Assembly: GCA_963840445.1 (NCBI GenBank)
Contig: CAWIZC010000012.1
Location: 289,310-353,309 of the forward strand
Length of the DNA stretch: 64,000 nucleotides
Direction: 5' to 3'
Origin: AWTP1-13 sp963840445
GTDB taxonomy: Bacteria > Pseudomonadota > Alphaproteobacteria > Rhizobiales > Hyphomicrobiaceae
Shown: positions 36,013-44,599 of the stretch, piece after piece
Position numbering within the stretch: the first letter of the stretch is position 1
Layout: each line of letters opens with the position of its first letter
Made by a program: the position numbers and the translations under genes
Notes under the pieces: model-generated
What the model was told of the DNA's origin: nothing
Database searches by the model: none
What the model saw: the letters and a program-made list of their open reading frames with translations, nothing else

Positions 36013-36685
36013 ATGCTCACTATCGCCGTGACGAACACCAAAGGCGGGGTTGGAAAAACAACGTTGGCCGCGACGCTGGCTGTCCGGGCTGCCGAGGACA
36101 AGTTCAAGGGCGGTGCGCACTACCGCGTGGCGCTGGTCGACCTGGATCCCATGCGCGGCCTGGTCGCCTGGTGGCTGCGGCGAGGGCAAGACAGAAAACC
36201 CGACCATATTTGAAGGCGCAGAGACCGCGGCGGATGCCGTCGAGCGGCTGGAGATGGCCGGCTGGGATATCTGCATCATGGATTCCCCGCCCGCGTTCCT
36301 GACGGTGATTGACGAGATGATCCGGGCCGCGGACTTCACAGTCATTCCGACGAAGGTCTCCATGCTCGACATCATGGGCATGGGGGACATGCTGACGCTC
36401 GCCAACGAAGCCGGTGCCGCTCACTTCGTCGTCTTCAATGACGTAGCTGGACCCGAGAAGGCGCTTTCCAGCGCACGCAAGATGCTCGCTGGCGAGAAGA
36501 TCCCCACGGCCAAGGCGCACATAACGCACCGCCCGTCGCACGTGGCCGGCATGGCGGCCGGGAAGACCGCCGCAGAGATCAACAAGGGCAGAGACGCCAC
36601 GGCGAGCGCGGAGATTGACGCGCTCTGGCTGGAGGTGAAAGCCGCAGCGGCCAAGGCCGCCAAGAACAAGGGGGACCGGTCATGA
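36013..36685 (+). pseudogene. parA: ParA-family partition ATPase with one frameshift
   Basis: From 36013 the frame reads MLTIAVTNTKGGVGKTTLAA, the deviant Walker A motif of ParA/MinD ATPases, then VALVDLDPMRGLVAWWLRRG. An extra base near 36187 throws it out of frame. The next frame continues KTENPTIFEGAETAADAVER, then ICIMDSPPAFLTVIDEM (Walker B region, D-S-P-P) and VIPTKVSMLDIMGMGD. The end is ASAEIDALWLEVKA. Apart from that base it is a complete 220-residue small ParA. It would move an element with its DNA-bound partner, probably the next gene, whose ATG overlaps its stop (ATGA). Confidence 0.8.
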
Positions 36686-36999
36686 GTGACGCGGACAACG
36701 ACGAAGGCGCAGACTTCGAAGCGCTGTTCATGCAGCACAAGCCCACGCAGCCGCTGCTCTCGCCCGAGCGCACGCAAACCCGACTGACGGCCGAGCGCCG
36801 CGCCGCCAGGACGCCCAAGCAGCGCGAGCACCTGAACGAACCGCGCAAGATGGTCAACTTCCGCGCAACCGAGGCGACGCGCGCTCTCATCCAGCATCTT
36901 GCCAGCCACTTCACCGGTGGCGATCGAACGGCGTTGATGCACTACGCCCTGGAGGAGCTGGCCAAGAAGGCGCCGCCGATCGGGAGGCCGCGGCAGTGA
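36682..36999 (+). CDS. Small ParA partner, ribbon-helix-helix-like
   Basis: A 105-residue protein. The N-terminal half is acidic, then basic and probably disordered (ADNDEGADFEALFMQ, later TAERRAARTPKQRE). The C-terminal half, RKMVNFRATEATRALIQHLA followed by DRTALMHYALEELAKKA, has the strand-helix-helix pattern of RHH DNA-binding proteins. A flexible arm plus an RHH head is the layout of ParG-like centromere binders. Its start overlaps parA by four bases and its stop overlaps the next GTG, so the three are translated as a unit. It probably binds the upstream iterons. Confidence 0.65.
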   Translation: MSDADNDEGADFEALFMQHKPTQPLLSPERTQTRLTAERRAARTPKQREHLNEPRKMVNFRATEATRALIQHLASHFTGGDRTALMHYALEELAKKAPPIGRPRQ

Positions 37000-38097
37000 A
37001 GACGCTATCAATGGTCGTCGGCGCGGCGATCCTGTTCACCACCGCGCACGTCACCATCCTGGCGACCGGCGGCTATGGCGGCTCACACGCCTACATCGCG
37101 TTGGGCGTCGCGGCCGGCGTTGCCGTGGCATCCATCGCCGTCGGCCGGGCGTGGGGAGAAGAGAGGCGGAAGGGCATTGCAATCTTCCTGGTCGCTTGCA
37201 TCGCTACCGGCGAGGTCTTCACCCTGCTCAGCACAGCCGAACGCCTGACGGCCGCGCGCGAGGCTTCGCAGGCACCGCTCCGGCAGGCCGTGGAAGCGAG
37301 GCAGAAACTCGAGACGCGGGTTGCGAAGGCAGAGGCCGCCGTTGCGGCGCTTCCAGAGACTTCCGCCCGCTTCCAGGCAGCGATGCAGAGCAAGGCCGCC
37401 GCCGACGCTGCGGTTGTCACCAAGAGCGCCGAGCGCGGCTGCGCTGCGAATTGCCGGCTGCTGCTGCAGGCGCAGGCGGACCAGAACCAACAGGAAGTCG
37501 AAGCGGCGAGGCGCGATATGGCAGAGCACAGGACCCGGCTGGAGCAGGCAGTCACGGACGCCAGGGCCGATCTGACGGTCTTCAAGGCTCCCCCGTCGGC
37601 CTCCCCGCTCGCCGATCGCATCGGCTGGCCGGCATGGGTGCTTGATCTGGTGATGGCCGCGCTCGGCAGCATTGCCCTCAATGGGCTGGCTTGCGCCTTG
37701 ATGGCATTCGGCTCGCATCGGAAGGTGGAGGCTCTCCGAATTGCCTGCGCCGGAGACGGCCCCGGAGCCACCGCGCATGGTGGACAGCACCGAGGGGGGC
37801 AACGTCGTGCCGATCCGCCCAGCAGGCCGTTCCGGCGCGCGCCAGCCATCGCCAGACGCCATCAAGCAGGCAAAGGGATTCATGGTGGCGAGGGTCACCC
37901 TCACCGACGATGATGCGGAAACCGACGTGCGGGCTCTGTATCGGGACTATGTGGCGTGGATGACCGGGAAAGGTAGCCAGCCCTTGCCGGAAACAGACAT
38001 CGGCGCTGCGCTAGTTCACTTGTTCAAGCTGGCGCAAATCCCGTTCGGCCCAAAGGACGGCAAGGCGATTGCCCGGGGAATTGCCATCAAAGCCTGA
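36996..38097 (+). pseudogene. Membrane protein with coiled coil and conserved C-terminal domain, split by a frameshift
   Basis: The first frame (GTG at 36996) encodes three hydrophobic helices at residues 4-70. A long Ala/Glu/Arg-rich coiled coil follows (about 85-200, with a CAANC pair), then another helix (WVLDLVMAALGSIALNGLAC). Near 37735 the coding frame shifts. The second frame continues LPAPETAPEPPRMVDSTEGG, then IKQAKGFMVARVTLTDDDAE and an end domain finishing DGKAIARGIAIKA. Joined, it would be about 365 residues. The family is unknown to me. Its end domain recurs as a relic at 8.4 kb. It overlaps the RHH gene, so it belongs to the parA operon. Confidence 0.65.
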
Positions 38098-38138
38098 CGT
38101 CGGTGGAAAGGTTCGAAAACCGCGCAAATGCGGGAAAG

Positions 38139-38159
38139 TTGCCGGGGAATTTCCGGCAA
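38139..38159. terminator. Hairpin after the parA operon
   Basis: A perfect seven-base stem (TTGCCGG at 38139-38145 with CCGGCAA at 38153-38159) lies 42 bases past the end of the operon. No T-run follows, so it is a weak terminator candidate or a DNA hairpin. The motif GGAAAGGTTCG also occurs twice around it (38105 and 38169). Confidence 0.35.
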
Positions 38160-38262
38160 GTGTCGACTGGAAAGGTTCGTCGCGACACGGTGTTGAGTCA
38201 CGGACACCAAGTGTTCTGGCTCGCTTCCTCGCATGATACAGCCGTTACGTTAGTGCGGCCGT

Positions 38263-38475
38263 CTAAGAGCGGGCTGCCTCCGCGCGGCTCCGCAATCGCT
38301 GGCGCCGGCGTTCGACGTTGGCTAATAAGGCGGTGAGCACGACGACCACATCCCGAGCAATGGCAACGGTCTGCCCGTTGGGGGAATGCGCCATCAGGTG
38401 GCGTTGTTTCATGATGCGCCTGTTGGTACGCGAGATGTAAGTCTCGGCGCCGGCGATGTCCTGTTTGAGGCCCAT
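38263..38475 (-). CDS. Small hypothetical protein
   Basis: A 70-residue, helical, basic protein: MGLKQDIAGAETYISRTNRR at the start, then RHLMAHSPNGQTVAIARDVV and LLANVERRRQRL. The pattern of a start helix, an x-H-G/N-Q-x-x-x-A turn and a final helix resembles short proteins common in Hyphomicrobiales, with no known role. It lies 23 bases upstream of the end of the convergently placed region and 24 bases downstream of the CBS gene, which is on the same strand but located at higher coordinates, so the two may be co-transcribed. Confidence 0.55.
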   Translation of the reverse strand: MGLKQDIAGAETYISRTNRRIMKQRHLMAHSPNGQTVAIARDVVVVLTALLANVERRRQRLRSRAEAARS

Positions 38476-38498
38476 GGGGCGGCTCCTGTCCCCCGCTC

Positions 38499-38930
38499 TC
38501 AGGTGTGCGCGATGTATTCGCGCATGGCGGTGGCCTCCATCGTCACGTCCGCGACGTGATGCTTGACCACGTCGCCAATGGAGACGATACCCACCAGCGC
38601 ATGATCCGTGACGACTGGCAAATGCCGGAAACGCCTACTGGTCATCATCTCCATGAGCTCGTCCAGTGTATCCGTCTCCTGGCAGCAGAGGACGTCCCGC
38701 GTCATGCTTTCGGACACCGGTCGCGACAGACAATCAGGTCCTTGTGTCGCCAGGACGCGGACGATGTCCCGCTCGGAGACGATCCCATCAACAGGGCCCT
38801 TCGCCCCGACAATAACGATCGCACCAATGTGCTTGCCGGAAAGCTTGTGGGCGACCTCCAGCAGTGGGGTTGAAGGGGTCGCGGTGGTAACGGCTCGCCC
38901 CTTCTTCCGCAAAATCGCGCCAACATTCAT
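38499..38930 (-). CDS. CBS-domain protein
   Basis: A 143-residue protein made of two CBS motifs and little else. CBS1 covers VTTATPSTPLLEVAHKLSGK to DGIVSERDIVRVLA. CBS2 covers VSESMTRDVLCCQETDTLDE to LVGIVSIGDVVKH. The G-I-V-S-x-x-D and R-H-L-P-V-V motifs are well kept. Stand-alone CBS pairs bind adenosyl nucleotides and modulate other enzymes. A GGGGAGA site precedes the ATG at 38930. The partner is not evident from the neighbours. Confidence 0.9.
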   Translation of the reverse strand: MNVGAILRKKGRAVTTATPSTPLLEVAHKLSGKHIGAIVIVGAKGPVDGIVSERDIVRVLATQGPDCLSRPVSESMTRDVLCCQETDTLDELMEMMTSRRFRHLPVVTDHALVGIVSIGDVVKHHVADVTMEATAMREYIAHT

Positions 38931-39429
38931 GGCTCGTCTCCCCTCGTTGGCCTCCCAGGGCACCCAGGTACGTTCAAACGCAACGCATCGTGTGCGGATT
39001 TGTTCCCTACGATCTGTAGCTTGGGCGGAGTAGCACTCCTTCCCGAGCAACCGCCCCGCACGCGCTGACCTCTATCTAAATCATCGCGCAGGCCTACGAG
39101 AGGACTTGCGCTGAGACGCTGGAACGATCATCGTGTGGGCGCTTCCGCTCCTGCTCATCCAGCGGTTGGGCAGCGGCTCGCGCATCATGTCGAGATTGGA
39201 TCGCCGGGGACTTTTGGTGCCTTCTGCCATCGCGAGCCAACGCTTTCCTGATCGATCTCCCGCGCGCGCTCAAGGATGTAGACCGCAAATTGTTGTCGGA
39301 GGGGATCAGGCGAGTCCGACGACGGCGAGGAACCAGTTCCGCAATCACGAGTTATGCTCGTCGGGCCTGGGACGTCACGCAATCACGCGGCAAACTCTCG
39401 CTGCCGATTGCCCAAGGAGAGTCTGGCCC

Positions 39430-39681
39430 ATGCTTCGCAAGCCCACACTCAAGATGTCTCTCCAGCAGCTGGGCCTCCAGGTGCTGGATGATGATGCATT
39501 GAAAGCGGTCATGATCTCAAAGAATGAAGCCGGCGATGTCGTTATCACCCTGGTGGAAGGCATCGAGGAGTCGCACAAGGTCAAGTTCGGCCGCATCGAT
39601 CGCCGCTCGCGCACCTTGATCCCTCACGCCCCTGAGCGCGAGCGCCGGGATGAAACAGACGCGCGGCTTGCTCGGTATTGA
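39430..39681 (+). CDS. Small hypothetical protein
   Basis: An 83-residue protein. An AAGGAG site lies about ten bases before the ATG. The body reads KMSLQQLGLQVLDDDALKAV, then SKNEAGDVVITLVEGIEES and a basic strand KVKFGRIDRRSRTLIPH, a plausible small alpha/beta fold. I do not recognise it. It precedes the receiver-domain gene by 160 bases on the same strand. Confidence 0.5.
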   Translation: MLRKPTLKMSLQQLGLQVLDDDALKAVMISKNEAGDVVITLVEGIEESHKVKFGRIDRRSRTLIPHAPERERRDETDARLARY

Positions 39682-39840
39682 GCCAGGCACCGCGTCGCCT
39701 GGGCAAGCTGCAACAGCACGTAACAGGTCTTGAGCGACATCCACAGGAACCGACCTCTCACGGTTACGTTGCGCAGCAAATGTCGGGTCGTGTAAGTCGG
39801 GGAATTGCGCCAGCACGACTTCCAATAGAGAGGACCTCCT

Positions 39841-40338
39841 ATGCATGATCGCGTTCTTACGGGGCACTCTATCCTTGTGGTCGAAGATGAGCCCTTGACG
39901 GCCCTCGATCTCAGGGAATGTTTTGAGGGTGCCGGCGCGCACGTGTTTGCCGCGACCCATCTGCCGCACGCGTTGCGCCTTGCCGAGCACCCCGACCTTT
40001 CCGCAGCCGTGCTGGATTATCGCCTTGGGTATGACGATACTGGCCGGATCGGCTGCCGGCTGGAAGAGCGTGGCATCCCCTTCATGTTCTATAGTGGCTA
40101 CAGGGAGATGCGTCAGATCTGGCCAGACGCCGTGCTCGTGGCCAAGCCGGCTAACAAGCACGACCTCGTCGACGCAGTTGCTCGCGTGCTCACGGGTCCA
40201 CGTTCCACGGACGCTCTGAGACCAAGAAGTCGCCTAGTCGTCGTGAACGCCAATCTGCCCGGGTCAGTCGGGCCTTGTTTGCACGCCACCTGCGCGGTAG
40301 CCCGACGAACTCGTGCGGTGCCGCGAAACGGGCGATGA
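39841..40338 (+). CDS. Single-domain response regulator (receiver only)
   Basis: A 165-residue protein. The receiver domain spans residues 8-120: ILVVEDEPLTALDLRE holds the acidic pair, Asp59 in SAAVLDYRLG is the phosphorylation site, YSGYRE is the Thr/Ser region, and LVAKPANKHDLVDAV holds the conserved Lys. No output domain follows. The last 40 residues read as run-on and enter the repeat region at 40.5 kb, so the original stop may be lost. It probably relays phosphate from a HWE/HisKA_2-type kinase. A close relative lies at 60.1 kb. Confidence 0.82.
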   Translation: MHDRVLTGHSILVVEDEPLTALDLRECFEGAGAHVFAATHLPHALRLAEHPDLSAAVLDYRLGYDDTGRIGCRLEERGIPFMFYSGYREMRQIWPDAVLVAKPANKHDLVDAVARVLTGPRSTDALRPRSRLVVVNANLPGSVGPCLHATCAVARRTRAVPRNGR

Positions 40339-40528
40339 GCGCCAACGACTGACTCGGCCAGAAGCGTAGCTGGCCATTGCCGGCGCAAAGCCTTGCGCGC
40401 GTTTTCTGTCTCGTCGACGTAACCAGCACAGACGGCCGACACATCCGGAGAACCTGTCTGGAGGGGCGACGCAAAGACACTTGCCCGGACGTTATCGTCC
40501 GCGAGAGGATTTGGTTGTCCCCGCCGCC

Positions 40529-40688
40529 GAGGGATAGGACTGCCTTGGCGAGCGCCGACGCGGGGTAATCGCCATACCGATCTCCGCGGTGCGCGATGCC
40601 CCACCAAGAGACTTCCGCCAACTCCACGACATCCGTCCATGAGGTTGCCGGGCGCTCCATGATGCGCTTTTCCAACGGGCGCACCTCG
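40529..40688 (-). repeat. 160-base repeat, degraded copy of the 62.3 kb gene
   Basis: This block matches 62391-62550 without a gap, with about nine to ten mismatches in 160 (about 94 percent identical by eye). It encodes PLEKRIMERPATSWTDVVEL, then WWGIAHRGDRYGDYPASALA and VLSLGGG on the minus strand. Here the frame opens upstream at about 40870 and continues past the block into unrelated residues, so the C-terminus (FYLYDEGKPDRQKAF in the other copy) is lost. It is a relic paralogue created by duplication or by a shared mobile element. Confidence 0.75.
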
Positions 40689-40875
40689 TCCACCATCAGG
40701 CTGTGGTAGGCCGCGGAATACGCCGCTACTACGGTCGTAAAGTCGCCCTGCCAAAAGTAGCCAATGGCGGAGACGGCCCAGCCCCGCCCAGCGTTTCTAA
40801 AGTAGAAACGAATAGAAACGAGGCTCGGCCTCTGCGGCCCCTGGCCCTTTGAAAAAATATCAATAAATATCAAAC

Positions 40876-41076
40876 GTGGAGGGGCCCCCTATCGCTTGCT
40901 CTTGCTCGACGGGTCGCGCATTCGACGCTTTGCCTTTGGAGCGTCCTTGGGGCGTGCGCCTAGCGGAAGCCGTGTTGTCGGTAGCCAGCGAAGACAGCCA
41001 TGATGTCGAGGCCTTGAAGCGCGGCGCGCTCGAAGCCATGGCGCTCTACTACAAACGCCGAGGCCAGTCGGACTAA
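40876..41076 (+). CDS. Doubtful small protein
   Basis: A 66-codon frame opening at a GTG. Only the second half (WGVRLAEAVLSVASEDSHDV, then LKRGALEAMALYYKRRGQ) looks like protein: one long amphipathic helix. The start is uncertain and the ribosome site poor. It is listed because the C-terminal part has natural composition; the family is unknown. Confidence 0.3.
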   Translation: MEGPPIACSCSTGRAFDALPLERPWGVRLAEAVLSVASEDSHDVEALKRGALEAMALYYKRRGQSD

Positions 41077-41093
41077 CGTCGGCCAAGGATCGC

Positions 41094-41840
41094 TTACTGC
41101 AATGCCCGCGAACCCGCTTGAGGCTGCAGCACCCAACCCCTGAGCTTCTTCGGCGCTGTTCCGAAGTTGCCGAGATGGTACACGGACACTCCCACAGGTG
41201 AGAACGTGAAAGCCTCAAATTTTTCGTCGAGCATTTTCTTCAGGTAGTCCTGAGGGGCGAGCCCGATGGTGACGTGTGGGTTGAACTTCTGGCCGGTTTC
41301 GTTCGGCACAAAGTGCGCCACGTAGTCGATCGTTGGCTGATTGATGTCGGGGTCTTCCTTGGTGGTCACGTAAGCGGCCGCGGTCCCCGTCGCCACGGTG
41401 AACGGAGTGACGGCCGCGATCAGTTTCTGCTGATACCTCAGGAGATCGGCGGTCGCCCCGACCACGATCCCGGCAAGGCCGACTTCCTTCCACGGGATGA
41501 AGTAGTACTTGAACGCTTTCAAATTCCAGCGGGTCGGATCCTCCTCGGCCAGGACCTTCCCAACAGCCTCGTAAACCTTGTCGAGATCCGCCGTCCTCAC
41601 ATACCGCTGCAGGGTCGAGATATGCGGATGATGCGTATTGCCCAGAGCGAAGCCCTCCGGGAAGACCTTGAGCAGCCGCTTGTTCGCTGCCTCAGCGTGC
41701 CGAACCATTGCGGCGTCGGGTTCAAGCAAGATGTCGATGGCCGTAACTGGGGACGGGTCACCCGACTGCTGCGCGTTTGCCGACAGGGAGCCGAGCAAAC
41801 CGATACTCAGCAACGCTGAGGCCTGCAGATATCGATGCAT
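41094..41840 (-). CDS. Exported 2H phosphoesterase-like protein
   Basis: A 248-residue protein with a GGAGG site before the ATG. Residues 1-23 are a signal peptide ending ANA-QQ. Two H-x-(S/T) motifs, the mark of the 2H phosphoesterase fold (2'-5' RNA ligase, cyclic phosphodiesterase, LigT), occur at His73 (HPHIS) and His189 (NPHVT). They are separated by the expected duplicated alpha/beta repeat. Most 2H enzymes are cytosolic, so a periplasmic form is notable and might act on cyclic phosphates from RNA turnover. Activity is inferred from motifs only. Confidence 0.7.
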   Translation of the reverse strand: MHRYLQASALLSIGLLGSLSANAQQSGDPSPVTAIDILLEPDAAMVRHAEAANKRLLKVFPEGFALGNTHHPHISTLQRYVRTADLDKVYEAVGKVLAEEDPTRWNLKAFKYYFIPWKEVGLAGIVVGATADLLRYQQKLIAAVTPFTVATGTAAAYVTTKEDPDINQPTIDYVAHFVPNETGQKFNPHVTIGLAPQDYLKKMLDEKFEAFTFSPVGVSVYHLGNFGTAPKKLRGWVLQPQAGSRALQ

Positions 41841-42153
41841 GTGATCCTCCAGATCGCTGGATGCACCTCCGGATCATCGAATCGTCACCCGAGGTCACCT
41901 CGGAATGAATCGGGGGAAACCCTGATTCTGAAGGCTGCGGCGCGGGTCGGCTGGGCACATCACGCTAGCATCAGCGTAATCACCACCGCCTCCAAATCAG
42001 GGGCCGTTAGCGCTGGCGTCCATTGTGCCGGTCATTGCGTGACAGTCGTAGTGGCCAGCCACGTGGGCGCCGGTCGGTTGCTTCACGGCAGCCCCTTAAC
42101 TCAACAAGGTCATGCGTGGCCTCATCTTCAGTCTGGCTGACGAGCACGCACTG

Positions 42154-42933
42154 TCACGGCACCAACTGCCGTCGCAAGGCTTCGCAGGCCGCATGGGTGC
42201 GATTGCGCGCCCCGAGCTTGGTTTGCGCCTTCTTCAGATGGCTGCGGATCGTCTCTTCGCCAAGACCAAGTTCCTGAGCAACCTCCGCGGTTTGCCCGCC
42301 CATCGACGTCAAGCGCAAGACGGCCAGCTCCCGCGGCGTCAATTGTGGCTGTGTTGGTAGCCTGTCGACATCGGGACCCAGCAGTTGCTCAAGGCGCAGC
42401 ACGGCGAAACTGGCCGCCGCACAAACAACAATTCGGATGGGTTGGGTCAGAATGTGGGAAAGTTCTTTGGGTGACCAGAAGGCGACCACCCACCGACCGC
42501 CAACCGGACACGTCAGGCCATCGCGCATGCCATACTTGAGCGACAGCTCCTGACTCCATCGGTCAACGCCGATGGGCTGAACCAGTCGCCACGTTTCCGT
42601 CCAGGTATACGAAGCTAGACTGGACCGGGCGAGGAACGACAGCGGCCGGAAGCGCTGTGTCCTAAGCTCCGCGTACTCTTTCCACCAACCGGCTGGAACG
42701 CTCCTATGGAGGAATCCCGATTTTCCCAACACGAATGTCCAGTTGTCGACGAGGGGAAGGCGGGCTGCACCTAAAACGTTGAGCGGCAAACTGGTCGTCG
42801 AGACGGCGTGCAACGCGTCGAGCACTGCTTCTGGCGTCTTCAAGTCCTCTATGCCGTTGGCGAAGTCGCTCTGGGCCGCGTTCAGATCAGCGGAAGATGT
42901 GACAGCCCTATTGGTCACTACGCGAAGGTTCAT
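42154..42933 (-). CDS. LuxR-family regulator with autoinducer-binding domain (solo)
   Basis: A 259-residue protein. Residues 20-175 resemble the acyl-homoserine-lactone-binding domain, with WWKEYAELRTQRFRPLSFLA near the ligand pocket and MRDGLTCPVGGRWVVAFWS before the linker. Residues 190-255 are the LuxR helix-turn-helix: LTPRELAVLRL, then TAEVAQELGLGEETIRSHLK. The start MNLRVVTNRAV at 42933 has a GGGAG site upstream. No luxI is nearby, so it is a LuxR solo that would sense signals from elsewhere in the genome or from other species. Confidence 0.87.
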   Translation of the reverse strand: MNLRVVTNRAVTSSADLNAAQSDFANGIEDLKTPEAVLDALHAVSTTSLPLNVLGAARLPLVDNWTFVLGKSGFLHRSVPAGWWKEYAELRTQRFRPLSFLARSSLASYTWTETWRLVQPIGVDRWSQELSLKYGMRDGLTCPVGGRWVVAFWSPKELSHILTQPIRIVVCAAASFAVLRLEQLLGPDVDRLPTQPQLTPRELAVLRLTSMGGQTAEVAQELGLGEETIRSHLKKAQTKLGARNRTHAACEALRRQLVP

Positions 42934-43315
42934 GGAGTGCTCCCAGGAGTGCACGCAAGAGAGCTACGATGCGGCAGGTCGCCTCCTCCTACCATCAGGA
43001 CAAACCCTGAATGTTCAGGTCGGGAACGCGCCGCAAGACTTACGCAACACGATCCAGTTCCGCATGCAGTCTAGAGCTGCGCGGGGCAGGCTGCGGTTGC
43101 TCAGTCCCCGCTTGCAGCCGGGGCCATTTTGACGTGCGACGGATTGCACCGGAAAAATCATACCCCCAGCGGGAACTAGCGCCGAGGATCTTCGTTTGCC
43201 CGGCAAGAGGGGGTGGCTTTCGTTGTGTGCCTGGTCTTGGCGGCGGCTCACTGTCCTTCGTGCCCCTGGAGTGTAACTGAATGCCGCTTGTTCCAGGGAA
43301 AGCCGCCAGGTGAAG
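42934..43315. other. Gene-poor stretch ahead of an orphan terminator
   Basis: No coding frame is convincing. The plus strand from about 43140 to 43315 has several short self-complementary blocks, for example CCCTGGA (43264) with TCCAGGG (43291). It ends at the strong terminator at 43316. A small RNA is possible; no promoter motif is certain. Confidence 0.35.
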
Positions 43316-43346
43316 CGCCCCGGTCACCTCTGAGCCGGGGCGTTTT
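43316..43346 (+). terminator. Orphan Rho-independent terminator
   Basis: A perfect eight-base GC stem (CGCCCCGG at 43316-43323 with CCGGGGCG at 43335-43342) followed by TTTT. It reads on the plus strand, yet no plus-strand gene lies upstream for several kilobases, so it may end an unannotated small RNA. Confidence 0.75.
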
Positions 43347-43473
43347 CACGTTCCGCCATCCCGCGGTTCGCCAAGTTCGAATCGAGCAGTCGAGCACGGC
43401 GGCCCGCCTGATCTTTCGGCGAGGAGCAGGTCAGTCGCGCTCGCCTCTCTGACATTGGTCTGCCATCGCTTCA

Positions 43474-44484
43474 TCATGCCCTCACGGGTGAACCTTCCCG
43501 CGACGGAAATATCAGGCGCACAGTCGTACCCTGACTGCCGCTCTCCCGCTCGACCTGGCCGCCAAGCTGTTGGGCGAAGCCCTCGACCAGCCGGCCGCCG
43601 AGCCCGGAGTCGGCGCGTCTAATGTCGATCCCCTTGCCATCGTCGGCAACTGTCAGGCGAAGCCCCCCAGGGACTCTCTTTAGGGTCACCATAACGGTCC
43701 CCTTTGTCTCGTTCGGAAAGGCATACTTGAGGGCATTCGTGACGAGTTCGTTCACAATGAGCCCCATCGGAATTGCTTGATCGGTTGGCAGGAGCTCATT
43801 CTCAATGTCGGTCTTGAGCACGATGGACGTGCCGCCTTGTACTGATGCGACCAGGTCGCGGCATAAGTCATCAAGATAGGTCGCCGCATCGACCGCCTCG
43901 ATCGTGTCGGATTTGCTCAGCTTGGCATAGAGCTGCCCGATTGCGTTGATGCGGTGCGAGACCCTTTCAAGCGCAGCTTTGCCCTCGCCGCTCTTGTGGC
44001 TGCGCGCCTCGATCATGACCATTGCCGCGATAGACTGTAGGCTGTTCTTGACCCGGTGGGTCAGCTCTTGCATCAGCATGCCGATACGCTCGTGTGCGAC
44101 CGCATGCTCGCGCTCCAGTCTCGCACGCTCGGTTACATCTTCGATCGCCAGGAGGATCTGATGTATCTTGTTGCCCGGCCGATAGACCTTGCGTGCATTG
44201 AGCACCATTACGCGCCGGCCGATTGATGGGAAGGACTGGTCGACTTCGAAGGCCTCGATGGTTTCTCGGCCAGAAATGATGGTCTCGAGCGCGGCGCGGA
44301 GCTTGGGAATGTCCCACTGTCCGTTGCCGAGCTCATAGAGCTTACGGCCGACCGTATCCTCTGGCGCGACTGCGAATGTTTGGCAGAAGGAGCGGTTCGC
44401 GAACCGGATAGTCAGGTCAGGTTCGAGTACGAGAAGACCTTCCCGGATCGTCTCGACGACATCCAGTGGAATGACCTTGCGCAC
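43474..44484 (-). CDS. PAS-domain sensor histidine kinase, HisKA_2/HWE type
   Basis: A 336-residue cytoplasmic kinase. A PAS domain at residues 8-120 (ETIREGLLVLEPDLTIRFAN, then VGRKLYEL) is followed by a dimerisation/phosphorylation region (LTHRVKNSLQSIAAM, where His accepts phosphate). The ATPase domain shows MGLIVNELVTNALKYAFP (N box), VADDGKGID (G1) and GLGGRLVEGFA (G2). A GTG start at 44484 with GGAGG eight bases upstream is better than an ATG 93 bases further out. It diverges from the Crp/Fnr gene across two palindromic operators. A possible partner is a receiver-only protein elsewhere in the window. Confidence 0.88.
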   Translation of the reverse strand: MRKVIPLDVVETIREGLLVLEPDLTIRFANRSFCQTFAVAPEDTVGRKLYELGNGQWDIPKLRAALETIISGRETIEAFEVDQSFPSIGRRVMVLNARKVYRPGNKIHQILLAIEDVTERARLEREHAVAHERIGMLMQELTHRVKNSLQSIAAMVMIEARSHKSGEGKAALERVSHRINAIGQLYAKLSKSDTIEAVDAATYLDDLCRDLVASVQGGTSIVLKTDIENELLPTDQAIPMGLIVNELVTNALKYAFPNETKGTVMVTLKRVPGGLRLTVADDGKGIDIRRADSGLGGRLVEGFAQQLGGQVERESGSQGTTVRLIFPSREGSPVRA

Positions 44485-44543
44485 GGCGACGCCTCCTGCA
44501 GGTCCCGCCAGGCAGTGCTCTAACAAAGCAGCACCGACATGTC

Positions 44544-44559
44544 TGTCGCATCTGCTACA
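44544..44559. promoter_or_regulatory. Crp/Fnr-like operator, imperfect copy
   Basis: TGTCGCATCTGCTACA is an imperfect 16-base palindrome (TGTCGCA-N2-TGCNACA). It is 40 bases, about four helical turns, from the second copy. The size and symmetry suit a dimeric Crp/Fnr protein. Binding by the adjacent gene product is inferred. Confidence 0.55.
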
Positions 44560-44583
44560 TTGCGTTGTCAGAAACATGGGCTA

Positions 44584-44599
44584 TGTCGCACTTGCGACA
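44584..44599. promoter_or_regulatory. Crp/Fnr-like operator, perfect copy
   Basis: TGTCGCACTTGCGACA is a perfect seven-base dyad with a two-base centre. It lies 66 bases before the Crp/Fnr start codon and 100 bases from the kinase start. It is the best candidate in the window for autoregulation. Confidence 0.6.

Noticed and set aside
40113..40754. Overlapping minus-strand frames around the 40.5 kb repeat
   Set aside because: Only the frame matching the 62.3 kb gene has natural composition; the others are shadows.
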